Positions 1-9,604 of a DNA stretch of 33,625 nt are shown here, piece after piece. Origin of the DNA: Vitrella brassicaformis (lineage: Eukaryota > Sar > Vitrellaceae); NCBI GenBank assembly GCA_001179505.1, contig CDMY01000522.1, positions 1-33,625 of the forward strand, in the 5' to 3' direction. The translations under genes and the position numbers were made by a program. Under the pieces are notes generated by a model. The model searched no databases, was not told the origin of the DNA, and saw only the letters and a list, made by a program, of their open reading frames with translations. Position 1 is the stretch's first letter; every line of letters begins with the position of its first letter.

Positions 1-60
1 CTGACCATCATAGGGTGGCACGTGCGTGTCGAGTGGGTGGGTGGGTGGGTGGGATGGGGA

Positions 61-180
61 GACAGGCCGTGTGCATGCTTCTGTGCATGTGCATGCTGCT
101 AGTTTAGTGCGTGACCTGGACAGGACCCCCTCGGGGTTACAGACACGAGTCTCGTTAAACACAATAACCAACCAACCAAT
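61..180 (+). repeat. 5' module copy A, ahead of alpha-amylase
   Basis: This stretch of about 120 bp recurs at 7160-7274 in the same orientation, with only scattered substitutions and small indels. Both copies run from GACAGGCCGTGTGCATGC to the ACCAACCAACCAAT tract. In this copy the tract ends exactly on the amylase start codon (179-181). It contains the near-palindrome ACGAGTCTCGT at 145-155 and a C-run/G-run hairpin at 127-137. It does not read in a consistent frame between the copies, so it is not coding. It could be a promoter/5' leader or a fragment of a mobile element. Confidence 0.8.
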
Positions 181-2090
181 GCGGTTGTCCAGAATGGTGC
201 GCTGCTGCATTACCACTCTGCTACTCATCGCGTCTGTCAGCGCAGCCCCTGTGGACGATTGGACCAGCCGGACGGTCATCTACCAGCTGCTCACTGACAG
301 GTAAGATGCTGATCCGTGGGGTGTGTGCGTGTTCATCTGTGTGGTGTGTGCCAGATTCGCTCTCGCCGACGGCCATGCTGACACATGCGACACCGGCAAC
401 TGCCCCTACGGCAACTACTGTGGCGGCACCTATGGCGGCATCATCGAGAGGCTCGACTACATTCAAGATCTTGGGATGAATGCCGTCTGGATATCGCCCA
501 TCCCTGCAAACCGACCGTGCGGATACCATGGCTACTGGGCCGTTGACTGGGACTGGACCAACGAGCACTTCGGTGACGCTGCTGACCTCAAGAACCTCAC
601 GGCCACGCTCCACAGCCACGGCATGCATGTGATGGTGGACATGGTGGCCAACCACAACGGGCCTGGAAAGGTGCCCGACGGCCATCCCTTCACAGAACAA
701 GACCACTACCACCCCCGGTGCACCATCGATTTCAGCAGCCAGCGGAGCATCGAGCGGTGCTGGCTGGTGGACCTGCCGGATCTCAACACGGAGAACGGCT
801 TTGTGAGCGACTACCTGGCAGACTGGGTGGTGCGGCAGGTGGACGAGTATGGCTTTGACGGCATCCGATATGACACTGTGCCTTATGTTCCGAAGTGGCA
901 TTGGAAGAGGGTCGCGGACAGGCTGGCCGGCGGCGGGCGCAACGGCACGTACACCCTGGGTGAGATCCTCATCGGCAACAGAGGGGCCGACTACCTGGCG
1001 GGCTATCAGTATGACGCACAGTACGGGCCTATTCTAGATGGCGTGAGCATCGAGCGTCATCCGCGCACTCTACACTCACTGATTGTCCCGTTTTGTTGTG
1101 TTTTGTTGTGTTGTGTTGTTGCAGCTTCTGAACTATCCCCTGTACTTTGCGCTGGTGAATTCCTTTGCGCGCGGCCAGTCGCTCTGGGGCCTCAGCAGCG
1201 CACTGCAGGAGACGTTTGGGACATACAGGTGTGTCAACCACACACACAGACGGCACACTGAAACGATGCTTCATAGAGGTGTGTATCCGTTTCCATGTTG
1301 TGCAGGCGTCCCGCTGCTTTGGGCAATTTCGTGGACAACCATGACGAGGGCAGGTTTCTGCAGATGAACCCGTCCCACGCCCTGTACATGAGCGCCCTCG
1401 CCGTCGTCATGGCAACGACTGGCGTGCCCATCGTCTACTATGGCTCGGAGCAGGGACTCACACAAGGTGATGGATTGATGGACACCAACACACACACACA
1501 CACACACACATGGATGTCGTGTGAACACATGTGCAGATCCTGACGGCAGCCGTGGTGCGGACAACCAGAAGCGCCAGCCGCTGTGGCGGACGGGCTACAA
1601 CAAGAGCCACCCCCTCTACCGCTTCATCAGCCGGCTGGCCCGCTTGCGCACTCAGGGCCTCTTCGACGGCACACAGCGAGAGCTCTGGGTCCTCAGCAAC
1701 ATATACCTTTTCACACGGTCAGTCAGATCAGACAGACGGGGACACAGGCAGAGAATGAATGACCATGCGGACGTCTGTGTTGTGTTGGGCTGTGTGTGCA
1801 GTGGTGAGCGCGTGTTGATAGTGACGTCCAACCTGGGCGACGGGCAGTCGCTCGACATCACTCTGCCGCCGAGCAACGTGCCCGACGCCTTCAGACGCGA
1901 CGGTGACATCACCGTATGCGACCTGCTGCTGGGAGATGGACAAGGGAGGGGCGAGGGCGATGGGTGTGTGCGCGTGGCCAATGTGAACCGCGATGGCCTC
2001 CACGTACACATAGATGGCGGCATGCCGCAGGTGCTGATGGTGGTCTCGTCGACGAGGCAAGCCCGGAGGATGCCCGTGCTCGCAAAGTGA
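179..2090 (+). CDS. Secreted alpha-amylase, GH13 family (six exons, 514 aa)
   Basis: It hydrolyses internal alpha-1,4 bonds of starch or glycogen. Exons are 179-300, 355-1042, 1125-1228, 1306-1466, 1537-1717 and 1802-2090; all introns are GT..AG and phases match. Residues 1-22 form a signal peptide with an ASVSA-type cleavage site, so the enzyme should enter the secretory pathway. Family motifs are in order: YQLLTDRFALADG near the N-terminus, the YCGGTYGGIIERLDYIQ block, DMVANHNG (region I), GFDGIRYDT with nucleophile Asp214, GEILIG with acid/base Glu244, and FVDNHD with Asp318. Layout and length resemble fungal TAKA-type amylase. No starch-binding domain is visible. Intron 5 (1718-1801, 84 nt) has no in-frame stop, so its retention would leave the frame open. 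Exons 4-6 are duplicated downstream at 3077-3861. The start follows the 5' module directly. Confidence 0.95.
1488..1509. repeat. (CA)n microsatellite in amylase intron 4
   Basis: An uninterrupted CA run lies inside the intron at 1467-1536. The duplicate intron at 3244-3307 carries a shorter CA run, as expected from repeat slippage after duplication. Confidence 0.9.
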
Positions 2091-2372
2091 CACTCGTCAA
2101 GATGAATCAATCGCCCGAGTGGGATGGGATGAGGGGCTTTTCCTAGTCTGTCTGTCTGTAGTTTGGCGAGATTCTGTTGGTTGATGTTGGTCATTGGTGT
2201 GTGTTTTTGTGTGTGTGTTGTGGGAGACCAAGTGGGGTGCGCACGTGATGTGCTTAGGTTTTGTGCGTGTCTGGACGGACGGTGTCTGTTTATCTGTCTG
2301 TGAGTGAGCTTGTCCATCAAGCGTCCGTCATGAGTCCCTTCTGCTGAGGGTGCGCGTGTGCAGGCGATGATG

Positions 2373-2442
2373 GCACACACACGCACCCTCACACACGCAC
2401 ACACACACGCACACACACACACACACACACACTGCACACACA
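2373..2442. repeat. CA-rich microsatellite in the gap after amylase
   Basis: A tract of about 70 bp made mostly of CA with GC interruptions sits in the 2091-2818 gap. The rest of that gap holds the amylase 3' flank (to about 2326), which is itself duplicated at 3862-4085, and an inverted telomere-like motif at 2555-2578. I see no other gene in the gap. Confidence 0.85.
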
Positions 2443-2554
2443 GGCCTTCCCACCCCTCCCTCGCTGCGCGGGCCCCCTGTTGACATGAGCCTGTGTATGA
2501 GTGTGTGTGTCTGTCTGCCACGCGCTGCAGCACACGCGCATTCACCAATTTCGC

Positions 2555-2578
2555 AAACCCTACGCATAACTAGGGTTT
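2555..2578. repeat. Inverted telobox-like pair AAACCCTA / TAGGGTTT
   Basis: AAACCCTA at 2555-2562 and TAGGGTTT at 2571-2578 are perfect 8-bp inverted arms around an 8-bp spacer. The motif matches the plant-type telomere unit and the telobox promoter element. It lies near the start of the material between the two amylase copies, so it may be a regulatory site or a scar of telomere-like DNA. Function is not shown by the sequence. Confidence 0.5.
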
Positions 2579-2818
2579 AAATGAGCACATCAGCCGCCGC
2601 CCCGCCCCCCTGCAATGGGAAAAAGCCCTAAAATCAGAGAGAGTTTACAGAAGCGAGCTTGAGTGGTGCTAGGGCTCGCTAACGGCCCATGCCCTCTCAC
2701 AAAATACAACAGCAGCAGAGAGGTTCACACACAGAGAGGCCACACACGAAGCGAGAAGCAGCCAGAAGGCCCCCCAGCTGACATCTCTCTCTGTCTGTGT
2801 CTGCTTGTCTTCAGGAAG

Positions 2819-3019
2819 ATGCTGCCCATTCTCAGCGAATCGGCCATCCTGTGGGATGCCCTAGCAGAGTGTTTGTGGCTCATCCATGAAGGCCTATCTG
2901 TGAGCTGGAGAGACCCCCATGTGTTCTACAAAGCACTCTCCCAGGGTGGCTACCCTACCAAGGTTTCCAACAGAAGCCGCGCGACCCACACACACGTCCT
3001 CCCTCGCTGTCCTTGCTGA
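2819..3019 (+). other. Orphan open frame between the amylase copies
   Basis: An open frame of about 66 residues begins at ATG 2819, just after a good acceptor (GTCTTCAG, ending 2814), and stops at 3019. Its first 45 residues look protein-like, with hydrophobic stretches and Trp/Tyr/Phe (for example IHEGLSVSWRDPHVFYKALS); the end is low-complexity. It has no counterpart in the first amylase copy and I do not recognise a family. It may be a stray exon carried in with the duplication, or chance. Confidence 0.25.
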
Positions 3020-3076
3020 TCCCGCATCCGCCAAAGTCAAGTCATCTCACACACACGCGGTGGTCAGCTTCTGTAG

Positions 3077-3861
3077 GGGTGAAGGCACCTCTGCTCTGGG
3101 CAATTTCGTGGACAACCATGACGAGGGCAGGTTTCTGCAGATGAACCCGTCCCACGCCCTCTACATGAACGCCCTCGCCCTCGTCATGGCCACGACCGGC
3201 GTGCCCATCGTCTACTATGGCTCGGAGCAGGGACTCACACAAGGTGATTGATTGATGGATTGACACCAACACACACACACATGGATGTCGTGTGAACACA
3301 TGTGCAGATCCTGACGGCAGCCGTGGTGCGGACAATCAGAAGCGCCAGCCGCTGTGGCGGACGGGCTACAGCAAGAGCCACCCCCTCTTCCTCTTCATCA
3401 GCCGGCTGGCCCGCCTGCGCACTCAGGGCCTCTTCGACGGCACACAGCGAGAGCTCTGGGTCCTCAGCAACATATACCTTTTCACACGGTCAGTCAGATC
3501 AGACAGACGGGGACGCAGGCAGAGAATGAATGACCATGCGGACGTCTGTGTTGTGTTGGGCTGTGTGTGCAGTGGTGAGCGCGTGTTGATAGTGACGTCC
3601 AACCTGGGCGACGGGCAGTCGCTCGACATCACTCTGCCGCCGAGCAACGTGCCTGACGCCTTCAGACGCGACGGCGACATCACCGTATGCGACCTGCTGC
3701 TGGGAGATGGACAAGGGAGGGGCGAGGGCGATGGGTGTGTGCGCGTGTCGAATGTGAACCGCGATGGCCTCAACGTACACATAGATGGCGGCATGCCGCA
3801 GGTACTGATGGTGGTCTCGTCGACGAGGCAAGCCCGGAGGATGCCCGTGCTCGCAAAGTGA
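3077..3861 (+). pseudogene. Partial amylase copy: exons 4-6 only, frames intact
   Basis: This copy repeats the last three amylase exons: 3077-3243, 3308-3488 and 3573-3861, with the same splice sites between them and a nearly identical 84-nt last intron. It includes the FVDNHD catalytic block but lacks exons 1-3, so it has no signal peptide, Asp nucleophile or Glu acid/base. All three frames are open, and differences include silent and mild changes (for example Ser to Asn, Val to Leu, Tyr-Arg to Phe-Leu). The original exon-4 acceptor is altered and two bases are missing nearby, but an acceptor at 3075-3076 (CTGTAG) has the right phase to join amylase exon 3 (ends 1228). It is therefore either a young pseudogene or an alternative 3' terminal exon set. 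Nothing in the sequence settles which. Confidence 0.65.
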
Positions 3862-4085
3862 CACTCGTCAAGATGAATCAATCGCCCGAGTGGGATGGGA
3901 TGAGGGGCTTTTCCTAGTCTGTCTGTCTGTATGGCGAGATCCTGTTGGTTGATGTTGGTCATTGGTGTGTGTTTTTGTGTGTGTGTTGTTGGAGACCAAG
4001 TGGAGTCCACATGTGATGTGCTTAGGTTTTGTGCGTGTCTGGACGGACGGTTTTTTTCTGTGAGTGAGCTTGTCCATCAAGCGGA
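3862..4085 (+). repeat. Duplicated amylase 3' flank
   Basis: This segment is almost identical to 2091-2326, with a few indels such as the loss of bases in the GTTTATCTGT part. It marks the right end of the tandem duplication, after which (from about 4086) similarity stops. The remaining gap to 4479 holds the hairpin at 4202-4247 and no gene that I can support. Confidence 0.85.
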
Positions 4086-4201
4086 CGAGTAGGTTGATTG
4101 CGGATCTGAAATGCTGTTGTGTGTCTCTCGCTATCGGTTGTACTCGTGACGGACGCGTCCCTTCTGGCGTGGCGTAACTTGGTCTGCTGGTGCGACTTCG
4201 C

Positions 4202-4247
4202 GCAGGGTCCAACTCCAAGTCAGTCAGGACGTGGAGTTGGGCCCTGC
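4202..4247. repeat. Inverted repeat in the amylase/ctpA convergent gap
   Basis: The 16-nt arms are 4202-4217 and 4232-4247, around a 14-nt spacer, with one mismatch that would be a G-U pair in RNA. It lies between the 3' ends of the + strand amylase copy and the - strand protease gene, so either transcript could fold it into a hairpin. Confidence 0.7.
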
Positions 4248-4479
4248 AGGAGGTACATGAGACAGAACCAAGCGGCACACATCTCACATCACCTGATGAC
4301 ACATCGATGCATTACATCCACCGATTCCCTTGCTGACATTCCCCGTGTGCATGCCTTCAACACACACATACACGCGGTCATTCTCTCTATCGACCAACGC
4401 ACGGGCGACGCAGACACCAACACTGACATGAACACCATCGCTCTCACTGTCTGCACAGTACACGGCACACGTCATGACG

Positions 4480-6281
4480 TCAGGACCGCTCGAATGCCTT
4501 GGCCGGCACACAGCTGATGGCAGCACTCTCGGGCGGGCAGGTGATTGACTCGTCGGGCTCGATGCCCTTGCCGTCGATGTTGGTCTGCGAGGGCGTCTCG
4601 TAGCGTGCCGTCGTCACCGCAAGGGCGCCCGCAGCACCGTTCTGGAGGGGCTGCACCAATCAGACAGACGGACCGACAGATGGAAGACGAGATGCCTCTG
4701 TGTGCCTTTGTCAGCGTATCTAGTACCCACCCACCTGCAGTGTCTGTACGACCCCCTTGCCGTACGTCTTTTCGCCCACCAGCACGCCCCGGCCGTTGTC
4801 CTTGATGGCGGCGGCAAATACCTCCGCAGCAGATGCCGTCAAGCCGTCAACCAACACGACCAGCGGCTGCTTGACCGCTGGACCTGCACACACAGATGCC
4901 CAGCCCACGTCATCAGTCGGTCGTGACTGTCTTCCAGCGTGTGTCTTGATGTCTCCCTCCCCCCACTCACCGTCTTGGACTGACGCGTAGTCGGTCTTGG
5001 CGCCCCTGTTACTGGCCACGGACACGACGGTCTTGCCGCTGGGCAGGAAGAGCCGTGCAGCCTCGATGCCGCCGGTTAATGAGCCGCCCTTGTTCTGCCT
5101 GATGTCGACCACCAGCCCCTGCACCCTGTCACGCTCAAACGAATCGAGAGCTGACCTCAGCTCCTGTCCCATGTTCTCTGACAGACAGACAGACAGACAG
5201 AGACAAATGCGTACGGTTCGCCGATCGTCGTGGTGTTGGTCTCACCGGAGAATCTTGCGATTCGCATGACGCCCACTTTCCGCCCATTCTTGGTCTCCAC
5301 TGAGCATGTGAGCTCACCGGCTTGCCCCTCCTCCCTCACGATCCTCACGGCCCTCTCGTCCCCTGCCGCCCCCTCCCTCACGCGAACCAACACAGTGCTT
5401 CCGATGGGGCCCTTGAGCATGCCCTCCGCCTCCTTGACGTCCTTGGCGCTCTCACCGTTGATCGACACCAATATGTCGCCAGCTTTGAGCCCTGCCCGGC
5501 CAGCGGGGGAGCTGGGCGGCACCGACGACAGAGTCAGCTGCGGCGGGTCTGCTGCGCTGGGTGATGATGGCGATGATGCTTTGACCGACGCACCGATGCC
5601 TGCGGCCCGGTCGCTGAAGGTGTTTAGCGCGGCTGAGTAGCGGTCCGGTGTGAGGAACTTAGTGTACTTGTCGTCTAGCTGCAGCAGGAGGGAGTTGATG
5701 GCGCTGTAGGCCTCGTCGCGGCTGGCGTAGGACGTGTCACGGACGTACTTCTGCCGAAGGGCGAACCTGAACAGAGAGAGGGAAGAATGACAGATAGCTG
5801 GACCAATGACAGCTGGGCTGCCTTGCCATACCAGTCCTTGGAATTGAAGCTTCGATCATAGAACAACCTGCACCAAGAGCAGAAAAGCCATACGCAGGGC
5901 ATTCGTCAGCGTCCCCTTCTCCCTCCTGTCTGACCTGTCGGTGACTCGCCATGCCTCAGCCACAATCTTCTGCTCCGCACTCAGCTTGGCGTCAGCGTCA
6001 AGGGGGGCACCCACCATGACCATGGCCAGCAGTAAAGGCATCATCAGGCCGCTCCACATCCATCGCACCGCCCCATCCCAGCTGTTTCCATGCAAGATCT
6101 CGTCGTCTGCCCGCCTTCTGCTGATGTTCTGAGGGATTGATGGAGGCGGTGGTGCCCTCGACGGCATGAGTGACTGTCGCTGCAGCCTTGTCGTGAGAGC
6201 GTTGATTGGTGCGGGGCGCTGGAATGCATTGCTCAGGGACAGCACCAGTAGGAAGAGCAGTCCATCAGTGAGAGGCTTCAT
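4480..6281 (-). CDS. ctpA: Plastid C-terminal processing protease (CtpA type, S41), 476 aa
   Basis: It is a serine protease expected to trim the C-terminal extension of photosystem II D1 in the thylakoid lumen, allowing the manganese cluster to assemble. Exons on the minus strand are 6281-5935, 5867-5832, 5766-5246, 5177-4971, 4883-4735 and 4650-4480, 1431 nt in all. Exon 2 is a 36-nt microexon. Residues 1-19 form a signal peptide ending SNA, followed by Phe20 and a Ser/Arg/Pro-rich transit-like region. A second hydrophobic segment (about 76-98, ending ADA) resembles a lumen-targeting signal. A PDZ domain spans roughly residues 184-270. The protease domain has the Ser388 (GLTASAAE) and Lys413 (TYGKG) dyad, 25 residues apart as in D1 proteases, and ends with the ARYETPSQTNIDGKGIEPD block. 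CtpA paralogues with other substrates are possible. Start and stop are well supported. Confidence 0.93.
5180..5205. repeat. GACA tetranucleotide tract at a ctpA 3' splice site
   Basis: On the minus strand this reads as (TGTC)n and forms the pyrimidine-rich end of ctpA intron 3, directly before the acceptor at 5179-5178. Confidence 0.8.
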
Positions 6282-7159
6282 GATGCTTCATCAGTGAGAG
6301 CAGACCATGGTTGCGCCCGCCGGAAAGATCTGCCCTCTCCAGTCTTCAAGGGTTTCATACCCTACTACAACCCACGAAAAACTCCATTTTCTCTCGGCAG
6401 TGCTTGGTGGTAGGGGTGAAGCGGCTGGTGATGTCTTGTCATTGGTGTGGTCTCTTCTATGCGGTAGCCTATCACGTGTCGTTGCCCGCCATGATGTCTT
6501 TTCTTTTGCGTGTGCATGGTTGCGCGTGTGGTTAGACTTCGGCGTGCCTCTCTGTTGCGACCATACTCATGCCATTTCAGCCAGTGCCGCATGTCTGTCT
6601 GTTTGCTCATTACCGCGGCGGGGCTCTCCCCTTTAGCTGCCTTCTGTCTTCCTCTGCCAGCCCAGCCAGGACTTCCTGTGCATGTGTCTGCCAAGTGCCT
6701 ATCGACTTAGATCACACCGTACTGCATCACAGTTAGTGCCCGCCCACAGCTCACTACCGTACAAGTAGACAGGCGCCACTGTGGCATCATACTCAGTGCT
6801 GTGTGAAGGGATGGAGTGCACCTTAGGTATCGTCTATCATATGTTGCAGGGTATCATGGCCTGCCTGGCTATTTCCTTCTCTCTCCCTCTGCTGTCTTCC
6901 TGTCTTCCTTCCCTATGGGTCCCGTGTGTATATGGTGGTGTATTCATGTGATTGGCTGATCGTTGCTTTGGTGGCTCAGAGAGCGCTCATTTTTCCACTT
7001 CCCCCTTCTGGCTTCTGTACACTTGCCATGGCTCTTGCTGGGCGACAGCGCCCGTTCTTGTGTATGTAGCCGGAATCGGTGTTTGTCAACGTTCTACAAG
7101 GCAGCCAGTGCTCTCTGCTGCCATCTGTTTGTCCGCCGGTGCCAGTGCAGGGAAGGGTA
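6282..7159. other. Gene-free divergent spacer
   Basis: This stretch lies between the start of ctpA (-) and the 5' module of the ankyrin gene (+). Open frames in it are short, low-quality and unsupported by splice logic. AGGGT and ACCCT form a short inverted pair at 6349-6363, about 70 bp upstream of the ctpA start codon. I see no tRNA, other RNA gene or mobile-element coding sequence. Confidence 0.6.
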
Positions 7160-7274
7160 GACAGGCCGTGTGCATGCTTTGCATGTACATGCTGCTAGTT
7201 TAGTGCGTGAGACAACAGGATCCCTCCGGGGTTACAGACACGAGTCTCGTAAACACACTAACCAACCAACCAAT
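7160..7274 (+). repeat. 5' module copy B, ahead of the ankyrin gene
   Basis: This is the second copy of the element at 61-180, same strand, ending in the same ACCAACCAACCAAT tract. It precedes the predicted ankyrin start codon (7305) by about 30 bp, whereas copy A abuts the amylase ATG. The ACGAG/CTCGT near-palindrome is kept. The two downstream genes are unrelated in sequence, so the shared block is not explained by gene duplication. Confidence 0.8.
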
Positions 7275-7304
7275 CGGCGTTGCTTTCCATCTCACCTTCT
7301 ACTG

Positions 7305-9215
7305 ATGGAGGTGTCGGTGCGCATCAGCATCAGCATCGGACCTGATGCGGCAGACTCACGTGGCCAGTGAGGTACGCAATGAGAGAAATTGCATGAAAAA
7401 CGGGATACTGTCTGTGTGTGATGCAGATGTGGCCCGAAGGCAGTAATGAGTGGAGGCTCGACTGATGCATGTGTGCCCCGTGGCTGGGTCGGACGCAGCG
7501 CTGACATCAGATTCCCCGACGACACCAGTGATGCGACCAGGCAGCTGTCCGAGGGCATCCTCTCGCGCACCTTCACCCGAGCCCAGGAGGTGACCGACCT
7601 CATTCGACAGCGGGGAGCCGACCCCAATGTACTCCCTCGGCTGCGTGTGGAGGGGGAGAGGACAGACCCCATGGAGTACCCCCTGCTGTCCCTGTGCATC
7701 GACAACCTCACGGACAACAGCGTGCCGTCCATCTTCGCAGCAGACGGCAATGATGACTGTCCCGTCGCTCTGCCGCACTGGCCGTCACCCGACCTGCAGG
7801 AGGGCGTCATGCTGGCACTCATCGAAGGAGGCGCGGACATCAACGCCATCCCGACCCACGAGGACGGCCGTGACTGCCCGGCCGCCGCGCCCATCTGCGT
7901 GGCCATCAGAGCGTGCAATGAGAAGGCCTTCAGACTGCTGATGGCACAGGAGGGGCGACAGCTGGGGGGCCGTAAGGTGATGCGGGTGCCATGGACACTG
8001 GACACGGACCGGCCCACCGAGGACCACGAGGCCACCCTGCTGTCCTTCTACCAGCAGCTCATCGATCGCGACCCCACCCTCGCAACCGAGACTGATAGAG
8101 ATGATGGCGGCAAGCCGGTGCATTGGGTGGCCTGCGCCCCTCTCGTGTGGTCCCAGTCCTTTATCGACAGCTACCTCGACCTGTTGGTGGCCAATGGGGC
8201 AGACATGACGGCAGCGGACGACGATGGCGACACGCCACTGCACTGGGTGGGAGGGTGGGGGAACCACCGTGTAGCTGCCTCCCTGTGCCGCCGCCTCCCG
8301 TCTGCCGACATCAACAGAGGGAGGCCAAATGACCCCACCCTCACACCCCTCGGCATCGCTGCCGAATGGCTCCATGAGAACATTCAGCTGGAGGAGGACG
8401 ACACTGCGGACGAGACAGACAAGACAGAAGCCACCAACGAGATTCCCCACCTCAAGACCGCCATCCGTGTGCTGCTGTGGGCGGGTGCAGACATCGCCCG
8501 GCTGCCTATGGCCACCGAGCAGCAGCACCGTCGTCGGCAGCTGGTGTTGGCCGAGTACAAGTCGGTGCTCAACGAGCTGTCCGATGTGGTCATGGTTGCC
8601 ATCAACGCCGCCCTCGCCCCTCAGCGCGACTACTCGATGCTTCTGGCCCGTCTGCTGCCCCTGGCGCCCCACCACGATGGCCACGCCACCCACCCATCGC
8701 CCTCCAACCTCTCGTTCGGCCCACAGGAGGCGGAGGCCATCGGCTGGTACGTCGGGTCCTTCCTGCACGAGCCCTCGACAGCTATGGCGACCATCGATGA
8801 GTACCTGATGGGCGAATCGCTGCTCAGGCGCCGTGTGCGTGCTGCCGTGGCGCATTTCGTGAGGCGGGCTGCCACACGGACGAGCAGCAACCGGCAGGTG
8901 GTCGGGGGTAGCCGGCACGGGCAGCAGGACGGAGACGCGGAGAGCACCAATGTCGCGATGCCGCCCCTGCAGTGCTTCGCCGTTAATGGGGGCCTGCAGG
9001 GAGGCGGGCAGCATCGGCTGCTGGGTGTGCGTGAGGTGGTGCACAAGGCCCGGTTGGACGAGGCGGCTCGGCACGGCGTGGAGGGGGTGGTCAAGGGCTT
9101 CAACACCCACCTCGGCAATAGCGACTGCCAGTTCCAGTGGCAGCAGCTGGGGTACATCGACGGCAAGGGGCGCTTTGTGTCCCTTGCTGCCGAATTCCAG
9201 CCTTGCCATGATTGA
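7305..9215 (+). CDS. Ankyrin-repeat protein (616 aa)
   Basis: The predicted exons are 7305-7366 and 7427-9215; both sides of the 60-bp intron are phase 2. A simpler model starts at ATG 7446 and gives 589 residues. Several ankyrin-type units are visible: an RQRGADPNVLP unit near the N-terminus, an ALIEGGADINAIP unit, the clearest unit with LLVANGADMTAADDDGDTPLHWV around 8180-8260, and VLLWAGADIARLP near 8470. Such repeats bind proteins, so this is probably a soluble interaction or scaffold protein. There is no signal peptide or clear transmembrane segment. The last 200 residues have no domain I recognise. Partners and pathway cannot be read from the sequence. The long antisense open frame over the same region is a composition shadow. 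Confidence 0.85.
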
Positions 9216-9604
9216 GTGAATGAGTAGAGGCGGGTTAGTGAGAGGCGGGGGCTTGTCGTGATGAATGAATTACATTGCCTTGTCACGTGCATCGACTTGA
9301 TAGACTTGTCTTCTTCTCTCCCTTCTCGTCTGTATTTTCTCACGAGTGCAGACTCATTTCGCGTGTGGGGGGTGTGGGGGTGTGGGCCATACGTGACGGA
9401 CCTGACAGACCGAACCTGTTCAGACGTTCACATTTATACGGACGGTGTCTGTCATACCATGAATCAATGTCCTTGGAGCTGCTACCTCATGCAATGCACA
9501 CACGCAGACAGGCACCGCATCAACAACAAACACCATCACGCATCACATCACACAGTCAGCCGGCCGGCCGGCCGGCCAGTCAGTTAAACTGACTATGTAT
9601 ATAT
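9216..9604. other. Convergent gap with a GGCC run and a hairpin
   Basis: The 3' ends of the ankyrin gene (+) and separase (-) face each other here. The gap holds a CCGG/GGCC run at 9559-9577 followed at once by a perfect inverted repeat (arms AGTCAGTT at 9578-9585 and AACTGACT at 9587-9594). The inverted repeat lies 10 bp from the separase stop codon. No gene is visible in the gap. Confidence 0.7.
9559..9594. repeat. GGCC-repeat plus inverted repeat next to the separase stop
   Basis: A self-complementary CCGG run is joined to 8-bp perfect arms with a one-base loop. In the separase transcript it would lie just after the stop codon and could form a compact stem. A role in 3'-end formation is a guess. 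Confidence 0.6.

Noticed and set aside
2373-2442. CRISPR-like or satellite array
   Set aside because: It is a simple CA microsatellite without spacers. The GACA tracts elsewhere are also plain tetranucleotide repeats.
7785-9209. 474-codon open frame antisense to the ankyrin gene
   Set aside because: It mirrors the G+C-rich codon pattern of the real gene, has no family motif, and the sense strand has clear ankyrin units.
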